DNA of 64,000 nt from QANA01 sp963665505 (GTDB lineage Bacteria; Bacillota; Clostridia; Christensenellales; Christensenellaceae), in NCBI GenBank assembly GCA_963665505.1, contig OY762275.1, positions 1,736,001-1,800,000 of the forward strand, read 5' to 3'. Shown here piece by piece: positions 8,750-17,562 of this stretch. The notes under the pieces were generated by a model. The model had not been told where the DNA came from, did no database searches, and saw only the letters and a program-made list of their open reading frames with translations. Positions within the stretch are counted from its first letter, which is position 1. Every line of letters begins with the position of its first letter. The position numbers were made by a program, and so were the translations under genes.

Positions 8750-11425
8750 TCATACCTGGCCTTTGCCATGGCAATTCTTATATTTTTTCCCGCTGCCGCA
8801 GGGACACGGGTCGTTCCTGCCCACTTTTTTTATCCTGCACACCGTGGCGGACTGTGCGCCTCCCGCATAATTGTCCGAAAGAGGCTGCATGGTTTGCTGC
8901 CGTTCCACCTTGCTCTTGGGTGTCACCAGGAAAAGCAGCCGCAGCGTATCCTGTTCAATAGAGGAAATCATTTCATCGAACATATCGAAGCCTTCTTTTT
9001 GGTAAGCGACCACCGGGTCTGCCTGCCCGTACGAACGAAGGCCTATCCCTTGACGCAACTGATCCATATTGTCGATATGATCCATCCATTTTGTATCCAC
9101 CGTTCGCAGCAGAACAACGCGCTCCACTTCGCGCATATCCAAACCGGCTTGTGCTATTTCCCGCTCTTTTTCCGCGTATGCCTGCTTTGCCATTTCCAAC
9201 GCTGCCGCCCTGGCTTCTTCTGCCGAAAGGGCCGGCATATCCGACTCTATAAAAGCCTGCATGCGCTCTTTGGGGACGATCGTTTGCAGCGCCCTGTATA
9301 GGCCCTCCACATCCAGCTGGCCCTGCGCTGCGTTTTCCGGGCAGAATGTGTCCAGGATGCCGCCTATGACCGTTTCCAGCATATGGGCGATATTGCCCGA
9401 AAGGTCTGCGCCCATCAAAACTTCCCTGCACTGGCCATAGATGACCTCGCGCTGTTTGTTCATGACATCGTCGAACTTCAGGACATGGCTGCGCGCGGCA
9501 TAGTTGCGCGCCTCGATCCGTTTTTGTGCCTTTTCTATCTGCCGGGTAATCATCTTGTATTCCAGAGGAATATCTTCACCGCCCGAAAAACGTTCCAATA
9601 TCATACGGATGCGCTCTCCGCCGAACAGCCGCATAAGATCGTCTTCCAACGCGACATAAAACCGGGAAGCCCCGGGGTCTCCCTGCCGGCCGCTCCTGCC
9701 GCGCAGCTGGTTGTCTATGCGCCGGCTCTCGTGGCGTTCCGTTCCCATGACATATAGCCCGCCCACAGAAACGACTTTCTCGTGTTCCGCATCGGTTTCT
9801 TCTTTGAATTTCTCATATAAATGTGTATAGATACGCCTTGCCTCCAGCACTTCCGCATCGGAAGTTTCCAGCAGCATGGCCGCCGTATAAATCATATCTT
9901 CCGTATAGCCCTGCCGGCGCATCTCGCTTTTTGCCATATAATCCGGATTTCCGCCCAGCAAGATATCCGTGCCCCTGCCGGCCATATTGGTCGCAATGGT
10001 GACCGCCCCGAATTTACCTGCCTGGGCAACGATCAAGGCTTCCTTTTCATGGTTTTTTGCGTTCAACACCTCGTGCCTGATCCCTTTCCTGCTCAGCATA
10101 GCGCTCAGGATCTCACTGTTTTCCACCGATACCGTACCGACCAACAGAGGCCGGCCCGTCGCATGGACCTGGCTGATTTCTTCCACCACGGCGGCGAATT
10201 TGCTCTTTACCGTGGGCAATACGATATCATTTTGATCCAAACGGATCATAGGTTTATGGGTGGGGATCTCCACCACGGCAAGGTCATAGATGCCTTCAAA
10301 TTCTTCTTCTTCTGTTTTGGCCGTCCCTGTCATCCCCGCCAGCTTTTGGTACATGCGGAAGAAATTCTGGAACGTGATCGTCGCCAATGTACGCGATTCC
10401 CTCTTTACCTTGACCTTCTCCTTTGCTTCGATCGCCTGGTGCAGACCGTTGGAATACCGGCGTCCCAGCATGAGGCGGCCGGTGAATTCGTCGACGATCA
10501 GCACCGCGTCGTTCTGCACAACATAATCAATATCCCGGCGCATGATGTGATTTGCACGCAGCGCCTGGTTCACATGATGGCCGAGCGTCATATTGTCCAT
10601 ATCGCTCCAGTTGCCGACATGGAAATAGGCTTCCGCTTTACGTACGCCTTCTTCGGTCAGGTTGATCGTTTTTTGCTTTTCGTCTGTGACAAAATGCGTT
10701 TCCGGATGCAATGTCCGCACAAACTGGTCGGCCAATTCATATAATTCTGTGCTTTTGTCCCCCGCGCCCGATATGATAAGCGGCGTGCGGGCCTCGTCAA
10801 TCAGGATAGAGTCGACCTCGTCGATGATCGCGTAATGAAGCGCCCGCTGGACCAAATCGCCCTTCCGGACCTTCATATTGTCGCGCAGATAATCAAACCC
10901 GAACTCATTGTTTGTTCCATAGGTGATATCGGCCTGGTACGCCTTTTGTTTTTCCTCATTGGTCTGGCCGCGCACGATGAGCCCGACGCTGTACCCCAGG
11001 AAATTATACAACTTACCCATCCATTCACTGTCGCGGCGGGCAAGATAATCGTTCACGGTCACGATATGCACACCCTGTCCGGCGAGTGCGTTCAGGCACA
11101 CCGGCATCGTAGCGGCCAGCGTTTTTCCTTCCCCTGTCTTCATCTCGGCGATGTCGCCGCCGTGCAGTATAATCGCACCCAGGATCTGCACATAATAAGG
11201 CTCCATGCCCAGCACACGCCGGGCGCCTTCCCGCACCTGCGCAAATACTTCGGGCAGCAGCATATCCAGGCTTTCTCCGGCAGCACAGCGCGCCCGGTAT
11301 TCTTCTGTTTTTTGGGCAAGCGCCGCGTCGCCCAGCGATACGAACCGTTCCTTCAGCGCGACAACCTTATCCGCCTGCTTCCTGGCTTTTCTTAAAAATT
11401 TATCTTCACGGTTAAAAATACCCAT
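8750..11425 (-). CDS. secA: Preprotein translocase ATPase SecA
   Basis: An 891-aa motor that pushes unfolded preproteins through SecYEG. The Walker A motif MKTGEGKTLAA is at about 95-105, the DEVDSILIDEARTPLIISG block near 207, and MAGRGTDILLGG in the second nucleotide-binding fold. The C-terminal zinc motif is RNDPCPCGSGKKYKNCHGK (SEC-C, used for SecB or ribosome contact). The start is MGIFNREDKFLRKA after a GGGAG site. It is followed by prfB 30 bp downstream. Confidence 0.97.
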   Translation of the reverse strand: MGIFNREDKFLRKARKQADKVVALKERFVSLGDAALAQKTEEYRARCAAGESLDMLLPEVFAQVREGARRVLGMEPYYVQILGAIILHGGDIAEMKTGEGKTLAATMPVCLNALAGQGVHIVTVNDYLARRDSEWMGKLYNFLGYSVGLIVRGQTNEEKQKAYQADITYGTNNEFGFDYLRDNMKVRKGDLVQRALHYAIIDEVDSILIDEARTPLIISGAGDKSTELYELADQFVRTLHPETHFVTDEKQKTINLTEEGVRKAEAYFHVGNWSDMDNMTLGHHVNQALRANHIMRRDIDYVVQNDAVLIVDEFTGRLMLGRRYSNGLHQAIEAKEKVKVKRESRTLATITFQNFFRMYQKLAGMTGTAKTEEEEFEGIYDLAVVEIPTHKPMIRLDQNDIVLPTVKSKFAAVVEEISQVHATGRPLLVGTVSVENSEILSAMLSRKGIRHEVLNAKNHEKEALIVAQAGKFGAVTIATNMAGRGTDILLGGNPDYMAKSEMRRQGYTEDMIYTAAMLLETSDAEVLEARRIYTHLYEKFKEETDAEHEKVVSVGGLYVMGTERHESRRIDNQLRGRSGRQGDPGASRFYVALEDDLMRLFGGERIRMILERFSGGEDIPLEYKMITRQIEKAQKRIEARNYAARSHVLKFDDVMNKQREVIYGQCREVLMGADLSGNIAHMLETVIGGILDTFCPENAAQGQLDVEGLYRALQTIVPKERMQAFIESDMPALSAEEARAAALEMAKQAYAEKEREIAQAGLDMREVERVVLLRTVDTKWMDHIDNMDQLRQGIGLRSYGQADPVVAYQKEGFDMFDEMISSIEQDTLRLLFLVTPKSKVERQQTMQPLSDNYAGGAQSATVCRIKKVGRNDPCPCGSGKKYKNCHGKGQV

Positions 11426-11534
11426 ATCTCCCTCATGCTTAAAAAAATATACCGCAGTTTATTTTATCATTTTTTTACCCTACAATCAATTAAACAAATC
11501 GCAAACAAACAGCAACACACATTCATTTCAAAAA

Positions 11535-11556
11535 AAGGCCCGCAAAAGCGGGCCTC
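11535..11556 (-). terminator. Terminator after hpf
   Basis: GGCCCGC/GCGGGCC 7-bp stem with a four-base loop, followed on the minus strand by a run of eight T. It separates hpf from secA. Confidence 0.88.
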
Positions 11557-11568
11557 GCATCAGCTATT

Positions 11569-12108
11569 TCATTCATATTCCGGTTCCAGCAGACCGTAAT
11601 CGCCGTCCCTCCTCTTGTAAAGGACATTGACTTCTTCCGTATCCGCCAATACGAATACGAAAAACGAATGGCCTAAAAGCTCCATCTGATATTCGGCTTC
11701 TTCCACGCTCATGGGCTTGACGGAGAAACTCTTTCTGCGTACAAGTTTCCCTTCGGGCAGATCATCCGCCTCTTCATCCGCATAAACAGTATCTTTGTAA
11801 TCGTACGCTTTTTCATGGAGACGTTGAGACAAACGGTCCCTATGCCGATGCATTTTCCTTTCCAGCTTTTTCAGGGCAGCGTCTATGGAATTATACATGT
11901 CTCCGCTCGATTCCTCCGTACGAAGCAACGTACCGTCGAAAAAAGGCACTGTGACTTCGGCAATATGCCTGCTTTTTTCGATAGACAGCGTGATGATCAC
12001 CGACGTGTCTTCTTTAAAATACCTGTCAAATTTCCGTGCCTTTTTTTCTATGATGTTGCGCAAATATTCGGAGATCTCCATTCCCTTCCCGTTGATACTG
12101 AGCTGCAT
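11569..12108 (-). CDS. hpf: Ribosome hibernation promoting factor, long form (HPF/RaiA)
   Basis: A 179-aa long-form HPF. The N-terminal S30AE domain (about 1-100: MQLSINGKGMEISEYLRNII, then IAEVTVPFFDG) binds the 30S decoding region. The C-terminal domain (about 122-175: VRRKSFSVKPMSVEEAEYQM, GHSFFVF) dimerises to form 100S ribosomes. The frame continues 59 codons upstream, but AAGGAGG nine bases before the ATG at 12108 and the family N-terminus fix the start. A structured RNA lies directly upstream. secA is downstream, a common order. Confidence 0.94.
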   Translation of the reverse strand: MQLSINGKGMEISEYLRNIIEKKARKFDRYFKEDTSVIITLSIEKSRHIAEVTVPFFDGTLLRTEESSGDMYNSIDAALKKLERKMHRHRDRLSQRLHEKAYDYKDTVYADEEADDLPEGKLVRRKSFSVKPMSVEEAEYQMELLGHSFFVFVLADTEEVNVLYKRRDGDYGLLEPEYE

Positions 12109-12238
12109 AGATACATCCTCCTTTTTCCCGCGCATGCCGCTCAACCACAGTTGCATGCACGTGCCTCTTCTATGCATAAGTATTTCCACAGGGACTTCAT
12201 TATATCCTTTTTTCCGGGAGCTTTCCTCCGATAAAAAG

Positions 12239-12465
12239 CAACAAAAAAAGGCCCCCTTCGGCTGACCTGATTTTTTCCCCCACACTCGCCGCCTGGAAGG
12301 TTCGCTCTAAGGCATTCTACCTCCCCACTACTGCTTCTCTCGGGTTTGCCCGGGCGGACTGACATCTAAACCGCACCATGCTCGCCGGCCATATGCCGGT
12401 TTACGTGGATCGTTTTGCCTGCGACTGGCATCGACTTTCAATCACAGACCCGAAGGATGGGCCCG
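12239..12465 (-). ncRNA. Probable raiA-motif structured RNA
   Basis: About 225 nt lie between comFC and hpf (raiA) with its own promoter and a terminator-like 3' end (GGGGGCC followed by seven T). Several hairpins are visible on the minus strand: CCGGC/GCCGG around an ATATG loop, GCCCGGG/CCCGAG around CAAA, and AGAC/GTCT enclosing a CCATCCTTCGG segment. Position, size and strand agree with the raiA RNA motif known upstream of raiA genes in Firmicutes and Actinobacteria. I identified it from position and structure, not from a covariance model. Signal recognition particle, RNase P and transfer-messenger RNA signatures are absent. Confidence 0.6.
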
Positions 12466-12470
12466 TCTCC

Positions 12471-12500
12471 AGTATACCCTTTCGGGGGGCAAACATGCAA
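12471..12500 (-). promoter_or_regulatory. Promoter of the raiA-like RNA
   Basis: On the minus strand TTGCAT (12495-12500), an 18-bp spacer and TATACT (12471-12476), immediately after the comFC stop. Transcription would start near 12465 at GGAGACGGGC. Confidence 0.6.
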
Positions 12501-12506
12501 TAGGTA

Positions 12507-13184
12507 TTATACTTTCTCCTGCGGAAGCGCGGCCGCGAAAGCAGCGCACCGCACGCGGGCGCCTGCCGCCCGCAGCACTGTCACACATTCCCCCATCGTA
12601 GCGCCCGCGGTGATAACGTCATCGATAAACAGTACGGTTTTGCCGCGCACCTCGGCGCCGGGCAGCATGGAAAAAGCGCCCCGCACATTCCGTATCCGCG
12701 CTTCCCGGGGCAGGCTGGACTGTGGCGGCGTATTCCGGGTCCTCTGCAGCAACGGCGCACAAGGCTTAGAAAAACAGGCGGCGATGGGTTGCGCCAGGAT
12801 ACGTACCTGGTTGAACCCCCGCCACCGTTCTCTTCTTTTATAGAGAGGCACAAAGCTCACGATATCAAAATCACATGCCGCGATATGTCTGTAAATCTTC
12901 TCGGCCATATAGGAGGAAAGCCACCGTTCTCCCTGGAATTTGTAGCGGTGTATCAGTTGTCTGACCATATCGTCGTACTGCAGGACGCATTTGCAGGAAA
13001 AACCGGTAAAGCGGACGGCTTCCTGCAAAAAAAGCGTATGCTCCCGCCTGCGGCATTCCGGACAGATATCGCCCGCCGGCAGTTCTTTGCCGCAGTATAC
13101 GCAAACGGGAATATCCGGAAAAAGCAGCCGTATCCCCGGTTCACTCTTCTTTTTTAAAAATGTACAGAAGCGGAGCCTCCGCAT
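12507..13184 (-). CDS. comFC: ComFC-family phosphoribosyltransferase-like protein
   Basis: A 225-aa double zinc-ribbon phosphoribosyltransferase. A CVYCGKELPAGDICPEC zinc motif lies near the N-terminus (about 28-44). The PRPP-binding motif VLFIDDVITAGATMGEC is in the C-terminal third. Members assist DNA uptake in competent bacteria, but the family is also widespread in organisms not known to be competent. The ATG at 13184 overlaps the recD2 end by 44 bp. The other com genes are not in the window, so a competence role is inferred only from the family. Confidence 0.85.
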   Translation of the reverse strand: MRRLRFCTFLKKKSEPGIRLLFPDIPVCVYCGKELPAGDICPECRRREHTLFLQEAVRFTGFSCKCVLQYDDMVRQLIHRYKFQGERWLSSYMAEKIYRHIAACDFDIVSFVPLYKRRERWRGFNQVRILAQPIAACFSKPCAPLLQRTRNTPPQSSLPREARIRNVRGAFSMLPGAEVRGKTVLFIDDVITAGATMGECVTVLRAAGARVRCAAFAAALPQEKV

Positions 13185-15423
13185 CTTCTTCCCCCACTTT
13201 TTCGCCTGCCAATTTTTTTAAAAAAGCCTCCTGTTTTTTCAACTCGTGATCCAGTGCGGTATACCGCAAAGAAATTTTTGCGTTTCGGATCATATTGCGA
13301 ACGGTCGCTTCTCTGCCAATGATGATCATTTTCTTTTTGGCCCGGGTAATGGCCGTGTATAGAAGATTGCGCGTAAGGAAATCGCTGTACCCGTAAAACA
13401 GGGGCAATATCACCGTATCGAACTCGCTGCCCTGGCTTTTATGTACCGTGACCGCGTAAGCATGCTCTATCTGCGTCAGTTCTTCCGTCTGATACTCTGC
13501 CAGCCGGTCTCCGTCAAACAGGATGATGAGGCTCTTTTCGGAAGAGTGGATCTCCTCTATCACGCCCATATCTCCGTTGAACGCGCCTGTACCGCCGGTC
13601 AGGATAGGGGAAGTCCCTTTTATGTGCCATTCTTTGGAATAGTTGTTGACCGTCTGCATAACTTTATCGCCCACCCGAAAGACGGTGTCTCCGAATATGA
13701 GTTCGGCTTTGCCCGCCAGACGCGGGTTCAGGCGTTCACGGATCTCTTTATTGAGATTGTAAACGCCGATCAGCCCTTTTTTGATGGGGCAGATGACCTG
13801 CACTTCTTCCACCGATTCTCCCCGCCGTATAAAACGGGTAACGGAGTCTACCGTCGTATCCAGCGCCGTCTGCGGCGAATCTTCGGGCTGAAATACAAAG
13901 TCACCGGTCGTAAACAGTTCGATCTCTTCGCCCTGGTTGACCTTATGCGCATTCATCACGATATTGCCGCCTGCGCGGAAAACTTTGCGCAACACCGTAT
14001 AGGGAATCACTTCGCTTGCCAGTATATCCTTCAGCACATTGCCCGGCCCGACCGAAGGAAGCTGGTCGGCGTCTCCCGTCAGGATCAGCCGCGTCCCCGA
14101 TTCCAGGGCGGCAAGCAGGCCGTCCATCAGGAAAATATCCACCATGGAAGATTCGTCCACAATCACTGCATCCGCTTCGACCGGGTTGTCCGCATCCCTT
14201 CTGAAGCGGGCCTGTTCCAAAATATCTTCCCCCGGTTCGCTGCCATATTCCAGGAGACGGTGTATGGTTTTCGCGGGGCGTCCGGTCGCCAATTCCATGC
14301 GTTTGGCCGCCCGCCCCGTAGGCGCGGTCAGCACCGTGACGACGCCGCAGCGTTCAAAAATCTTCAATACCTGGTTGAGTATCGTGGTCTTGCCCGTGCC
14401 CGGGCCGCCCGTAATAACAAACACAGGCAAGCGCACCGCCATCCGCACGGCCTCCAACTGTTCGGGGGAAAGCATATCCTCCGCCGCGAGGATCTCCTCT
14501 GTCAATCCCTCCGCGACTTTTATCTTGGGTGTGGCGTGTAAGAGTTGCAGCAGCCTTTGCGCAATGGACGATTCCGCCAGATAAGCGAACGTATCCGCCA
14601 CCGCGTGCACCGAATTGTATACATTTTCCGCGACCGTACCTTTTTTGATCAGATTGATCAGAGCGTCCATCACGCTTTCCCGCTCTTCCTGCAAAAAACC
14701 GGCGGCCTGTTCGACCAGATACGTTTCAGGCAGGCAGGTATGGCCCGCTTCCATTTTACGGCGGAGGATATAGCGCACCACACTTTCCCGCCGCATCTCC
14801 TGATAATTCTCTATGCCCAGGCCGGCGGCGATCGTGTCTGCTTTCAAAAAGCCGATGCCCCGCACATCGTCCATCAACCGATAGGGATTCTTTTCTATCA
14901 AAAAAGGCGCACCGCTGCCATACGCCTCGTACGCGGCCATGGCTTCTTTTACGCCGAGCCCCATTTTCTGTAACTGCATGATAACGCCCCGGACGTTTTG
15001 TATCCCTACAAACTGTTCATGGATCTTCTGGGCCAGTTTAGGGCTGATGCCCCGGACATCCTCCAGTTTCTCCGGTTCATTTTCTATGACGGCGAAGGTA
15101 CCCTCGTGAAATTCCTCAACAACACGGTACGCAATGATCTCTCCCACGCCTTTGATGAGTCCCCCCGATAAAAACAGACGGATACTTTCATCGCTTTCCG
15201 GCATTTTGGATTCCATGCTTATCACTTTGAACTGCCGGCCATAATTTTTATGCTGCGTATACCCGCCGTAAAAACGGACATACTCTCCCGGTTGTATCAA
15301 AGGAATATTCCCCACACAGATGACCGGGTTCCCTTCGGAATCCAGCTCCAAAACGGTATAGGAATTCTCCTCGTTCCGATATACGATATCCATGACCGTA
15401 CCTTCGATATACGACAATCTCAA
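13141..15423 (-). CDS. recD2: RecD2-type ATP-dependent DNA helicase
   Basis: A 760-aa superfamily 1B 5'-3' helicase of the RecBC-independent RecD2 (YrrC) type. The N-terminal OB-like domain (about 1-70) is followed by helix-hairpin-helix repeats (about 85-205). Walker A is GGPGTGKTT at about 339-347, followed by DESSMVD and VTVHKSQGSEFD. RecD2 acts in replication-fork and repair metabolism. The start is probably TTG at 15423, overlapping the metK stop as TTGA. An ATG at codon 11 (15393) is the alternative. Confidence 0.92.
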   Translation of the reverse strand: MRLSYIEGTVMDIVYRNEENSYTVLELDSEGNPVICVGNIPLIQPGEYVRFYGGYTQHKNYGRQFKVISMESKMPESDESIRLFLSGGLIKGVGEIIAYRVVEEFHEGTFAVIENEPEKLEDVRGISPKLAQKIHEQFVGIQNVRGVIMQLQKMGLGVKEAMAAYEAYGSGAPFLIEKNPYRLMDDVRGIGFLKADTIAAGLGIENYQEMRRESVVRYILRRKMEAGHTCLPETYLVEQAAGFLQEERESVMDALINLIKKGTVAENVYNSVHAVADTFAYLAESSIAQRLLQLLHATPKIKVAEGLTEEILAAEDMLSPEQLEAVRMAVRLPVFVITGGPGTGKTTILNQVLKIFERCGVVTVLTAPTGRAAKRMELATGRPAKTIHRLLEYGSEPGEDILEQARFRRDADNPVEADAVIVDESSMVDIFLMDGLLAALESGTRLILTGDADQLPSVGPGNVLKDILASEVIPYTVLRKVFRAGGNIVMNAHKVNQGEEIELFTTGDFVFQPEDSPQTALDTTVDSVTRFIRRGESVEEVQVICPIKKGLIGVYNLNKEIRERLNPRLAGKAELIFGDTVFRVGDKVMQTVNNYSKEWHIKGTSPILTGGTGAFNGDMGVIEEIHSSEKSLIILFDGDRLAEYQTEELTQIEHAYAVTVHKSQGSEFDTVILPLFYGYSDFLTRNLLYTAITRAKKKMIIIGREATVRNMIRNAKISLRYTALDHELKKQEAFLKKLAGEKVGEEDAEAPLLYIFKKEE

Positions 15424-16583
15424 AGCTCCTCTTTTATTTTATCGGCCATGTCTGTTTTTTCCCAGGGCAGGCAAAGATCGGACCTTCCGAAATGCCCGTA
15501 TGCGGCCGTAGGCAAGTACTTGACTTTTTTGAGGCCCAGCTTCTCTATAATGGCGCCCGGGCGCAAGTCAAAGTATTTCCTCACAATGTGCGTAAGTTCT
15601 TTTTCAGAAAACGGGCTGGTGCCAAAAGATTCTACGAAGACCGATACCGGCTGCGCAACGCCGATGGCATATGCCAACTCTATCTCGCAACGCTCGGCAA
15701 GGCCCGCCGCCACGATATTTTTGGCCACATACCGTGCCGCATAAGAGCCGCTCCTGTCCACCTTTGTCGGGTCTTTGCCCGAAAAAGCGCCGCCGCCGTG
15801 GCGGGAATACCCGCCGTATGTGTCTACGATGATTTTGCGGCCTGTCATCCCCGAGTCGCTTTTGGGGCCGCCGACCACGAACCGGCCCGTGGGGTTTATC
15901 AGTATGTTGGTTGTTTCATCCAGCATCGTTTTATCCAGCACTGCCTTGATGACTTCTTCCCGGATGCCTTCGTGGATCGTTGCGTTGGACGCGCCGGCTC
16001 TGTGCTGTGCGGAAACGACGACCGTACTGATATGGGAAGGATGTCCGTTATCATACTCCATCGTCACCTGGGCTTTCCCATCGGGCAGCAGAAAATCCAA
16101 TATCCCCTTCTTGCGCACATAGGCAAGCCGTTTTACCAACGCATGTGCGGCTTCGATCGGGTAAGGCATAAACACGGGCGTCTCTTTGCAGGCATAGCCG
16201 AACATCATTCCCTGGTCTCCCGCACCGATATCAAAAACACCTTTGCCGCGTGTCTCCAGCGCCTCATTCACACCCATGGCGATATCCGGGGACTGTTCCT
16301 CTATGCTCGTAATCACGCCGCAGTTGTCGGCATCAAACCCCGCTTCTCCGCCGGTGTAACCAATATCCCGTATCACATTTCTGGCAATTTTGTCGATATC
16401 CACATAACTTTTTGTCGTGATCTCGCCCATCACCAGCACAAGGCCCGTTTTCACCGCGGTGTCGCATGCAACGCGCGCCTGCGGGTCTTTTGCCAAAATC
16501 GCATCCAACACCGCATCGGATATTTGGTCGCAAAGCTTGTCCGGATGTCCTTCAGTTACCGATTCCGAAGTAAAAATTCTCAT
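15420..16583 (-). CDS. metK: S-adenosylmethionine synthetase
   Basis: A 387-aa enzyme making S-adenosylmethionine from methionine and ATP. Signatures are FTSESVTEGHPDKLCDQISD at the N-terminus, GAGDQGMMFGYA in the middle and GGGAFSGKDPTKVDRS near 245. Length is normal. It is first in a run with recD2 and comFC and divergent from a TtcA-like gene. No S-adenosylmethionine riboswitch fits in the 130-bp upstream gap. Confidence 0.97.
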   Translation of the reverse strand: MRIFTSESVTEGHPDKLCDQISDAVLDAILAKDPQARVACDTAVKTGLVLVMGEITTKSYVDIDKIARNVIRDIGYTGGEAGFDADNCGVITSIEEQSPDIAMGVNEALETRGKGVFDIGAGDQGMMFGYACKETPVFMPYPIEAAHALVKRLAYVRKKGILDFLLPDGKAQVTMEYDNGHPSHISTVVVSAQHRAGASNATIHEGIREEVIKAVLDKTMLDETTNILINPTGRFVVGGPKSDSGMTGRKIIVDTYGGYSRHGGGAFSGKDPTKVDRSGSYAARYVAKNIVAAGLAERCEIELAYAIGVAQPVSVFVESFGTSPFSEKELTHIVRKYFDLRPGAIIEKLGLKKVKYLPTAAYGHFGRSDLCLPWEKTDMADKIKEEL

Positions 16584-16713
16584 ATCTGCCTCTTTATCAA
16601 TGCCCTATACAGCGCGGCATATTTTTTGTTTCGTTCACGATATAGTATAATCGATACATGCCTGTCTTGCAATGTATACGGCACAATATTATACTTGCGT
16701 TAAGGAGATCCTT

Positions 16714-17478
16714 ATGAAAAAGATACTGGGTGCGATGCGCAAGGCATGTGAAGAATTCGATATGATCCAGGCGGGCGACAGGATCGCGGTCGGGGTATCC
16801 GGCGGAAAAGATTCCATGCTCCTGCTGTATGCCATGGGTTTGTACAAAAAGTATATCCGCAAGGCATATACCTTTATAGGCCTTACGGTGGATCTGGGTT
16901 TTTCTGCATTCAATGCCGCCGGCATCGCCGCTTTTGCCGATTCCATAGGGGTGGAACTGCATATTGAAAAGACCAACATCGCACAGATCGTTTTCGAGAC
17001 CAGAAAAGAGAAAAACCCCTGTGCGCTTTGTTCTAAAATGCGCAAGGGCGCTTTTTACGCTGCGGCAAAACAGTTGGGCTGCAACAAGGCGGCTTTTGCA
17101 CACAACCTGGAGGATGTGCTGGAAACGCTGCTGATGGGGCTGCTGTTCGAGGGTCGTTTGAATACCTTTGCGCCCGTCACATATCTTTCCCGGACAGATA
17201 TCACGCTCATCCGCCCCTTCATCTATTTGGAAGAAAAGGAGATCCTGGGTGCCCTCCGGCGCGGGGATATCCCCGTATATAAAAATCCATGCCCGGCGGA
17301 CGGGTTCACCAAGCGCGCGGAAGTGCACACCTTGCTCAACACATTTTTGTGCATCAACCCAAATGCAAAAAAAAGCATGCTCGCAGCAATCAGGAGTGCG
17401 GGCAACTATCCCCTGTTCCATCTGCCGCCGGACATGGGAAAGCCCGTTTGCCGCGACCCGCAGTCGTCGCCGGAGTAA
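16714..17478 (+). CDS. TtcA-family tRNA thiolation ATPase (PP-loop)
   Basis: A 254-aa adenine-nucleotide alpha hydrolase with the PP-loop SGGKDS at about 29-34. Cysteines at about 103 and 106 (PCALC) and 193 (NPCPADG) correspond to the TtcA pattern for an iron-sulfur cluster and sulfur transfer. TtcA makes 2-thiocytidine at tRNA position 32. Related paralogs have other tRNA targets, so the exact product is uncertain. The frame extends upstream to 16672, but GGAG seven bases before the ATG at 16714 sets the start. Confidence 0.8.
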   Translation: MKKILGAMRKACEEFDMIQAGDRIAVGVSGGKDSMLLLYAMGLYKKYIRKAYTFIGLTVDLGFSAFNAAGIAAFADSIGVELHIEKTNIAQIVFETRKEKNPCALCSKMRKGAFYAAAKQLGCNKAAFAHNLEDVLETLLMGLLFEGRLNTFAPVTYLSRTDITLIRPFIYLEEKEILGALRRGDIPVYKNPCPADGFTKRAEVHTLLNTFLCINPNAKKSMLAAIRSAGNYPLFHLPPDMGKPVCRDPQSSPE

Positions 17479-17562
17479 CACCCCGCGTATCTCTCCCGAA
17501 CGTTCTTTTTATGCTAGACTGTTCTTAAATATACAAAATTTCAAGTGTAGGAGGATGCACAG

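Noticed and set aside
12239..12465. Signal recognition particle RNA, RNase P RNA or transfer-messenger RNA
   Set aside because: The GGAAGG tetraloop region of SRP RNA, the conserved RNase P core and the tmRNA ends are absent. Position fits raiA RNA better.
13441..16703. Long plus-strand frames (366 and 403 codons) opposite recD2 and metK
   Set aside because: They are shadows of GC-rich codon use in well-recognised genes on the other strand. Composition is rich in His, Arg and Cys and no family is recognisable.
16584..16713. S-adenosylmethionine riboswitch upstream of metK
   Set aside because: The gap is only 130 bp, is shared with a divergent promoter, and lacks the conserved SAM-I core.
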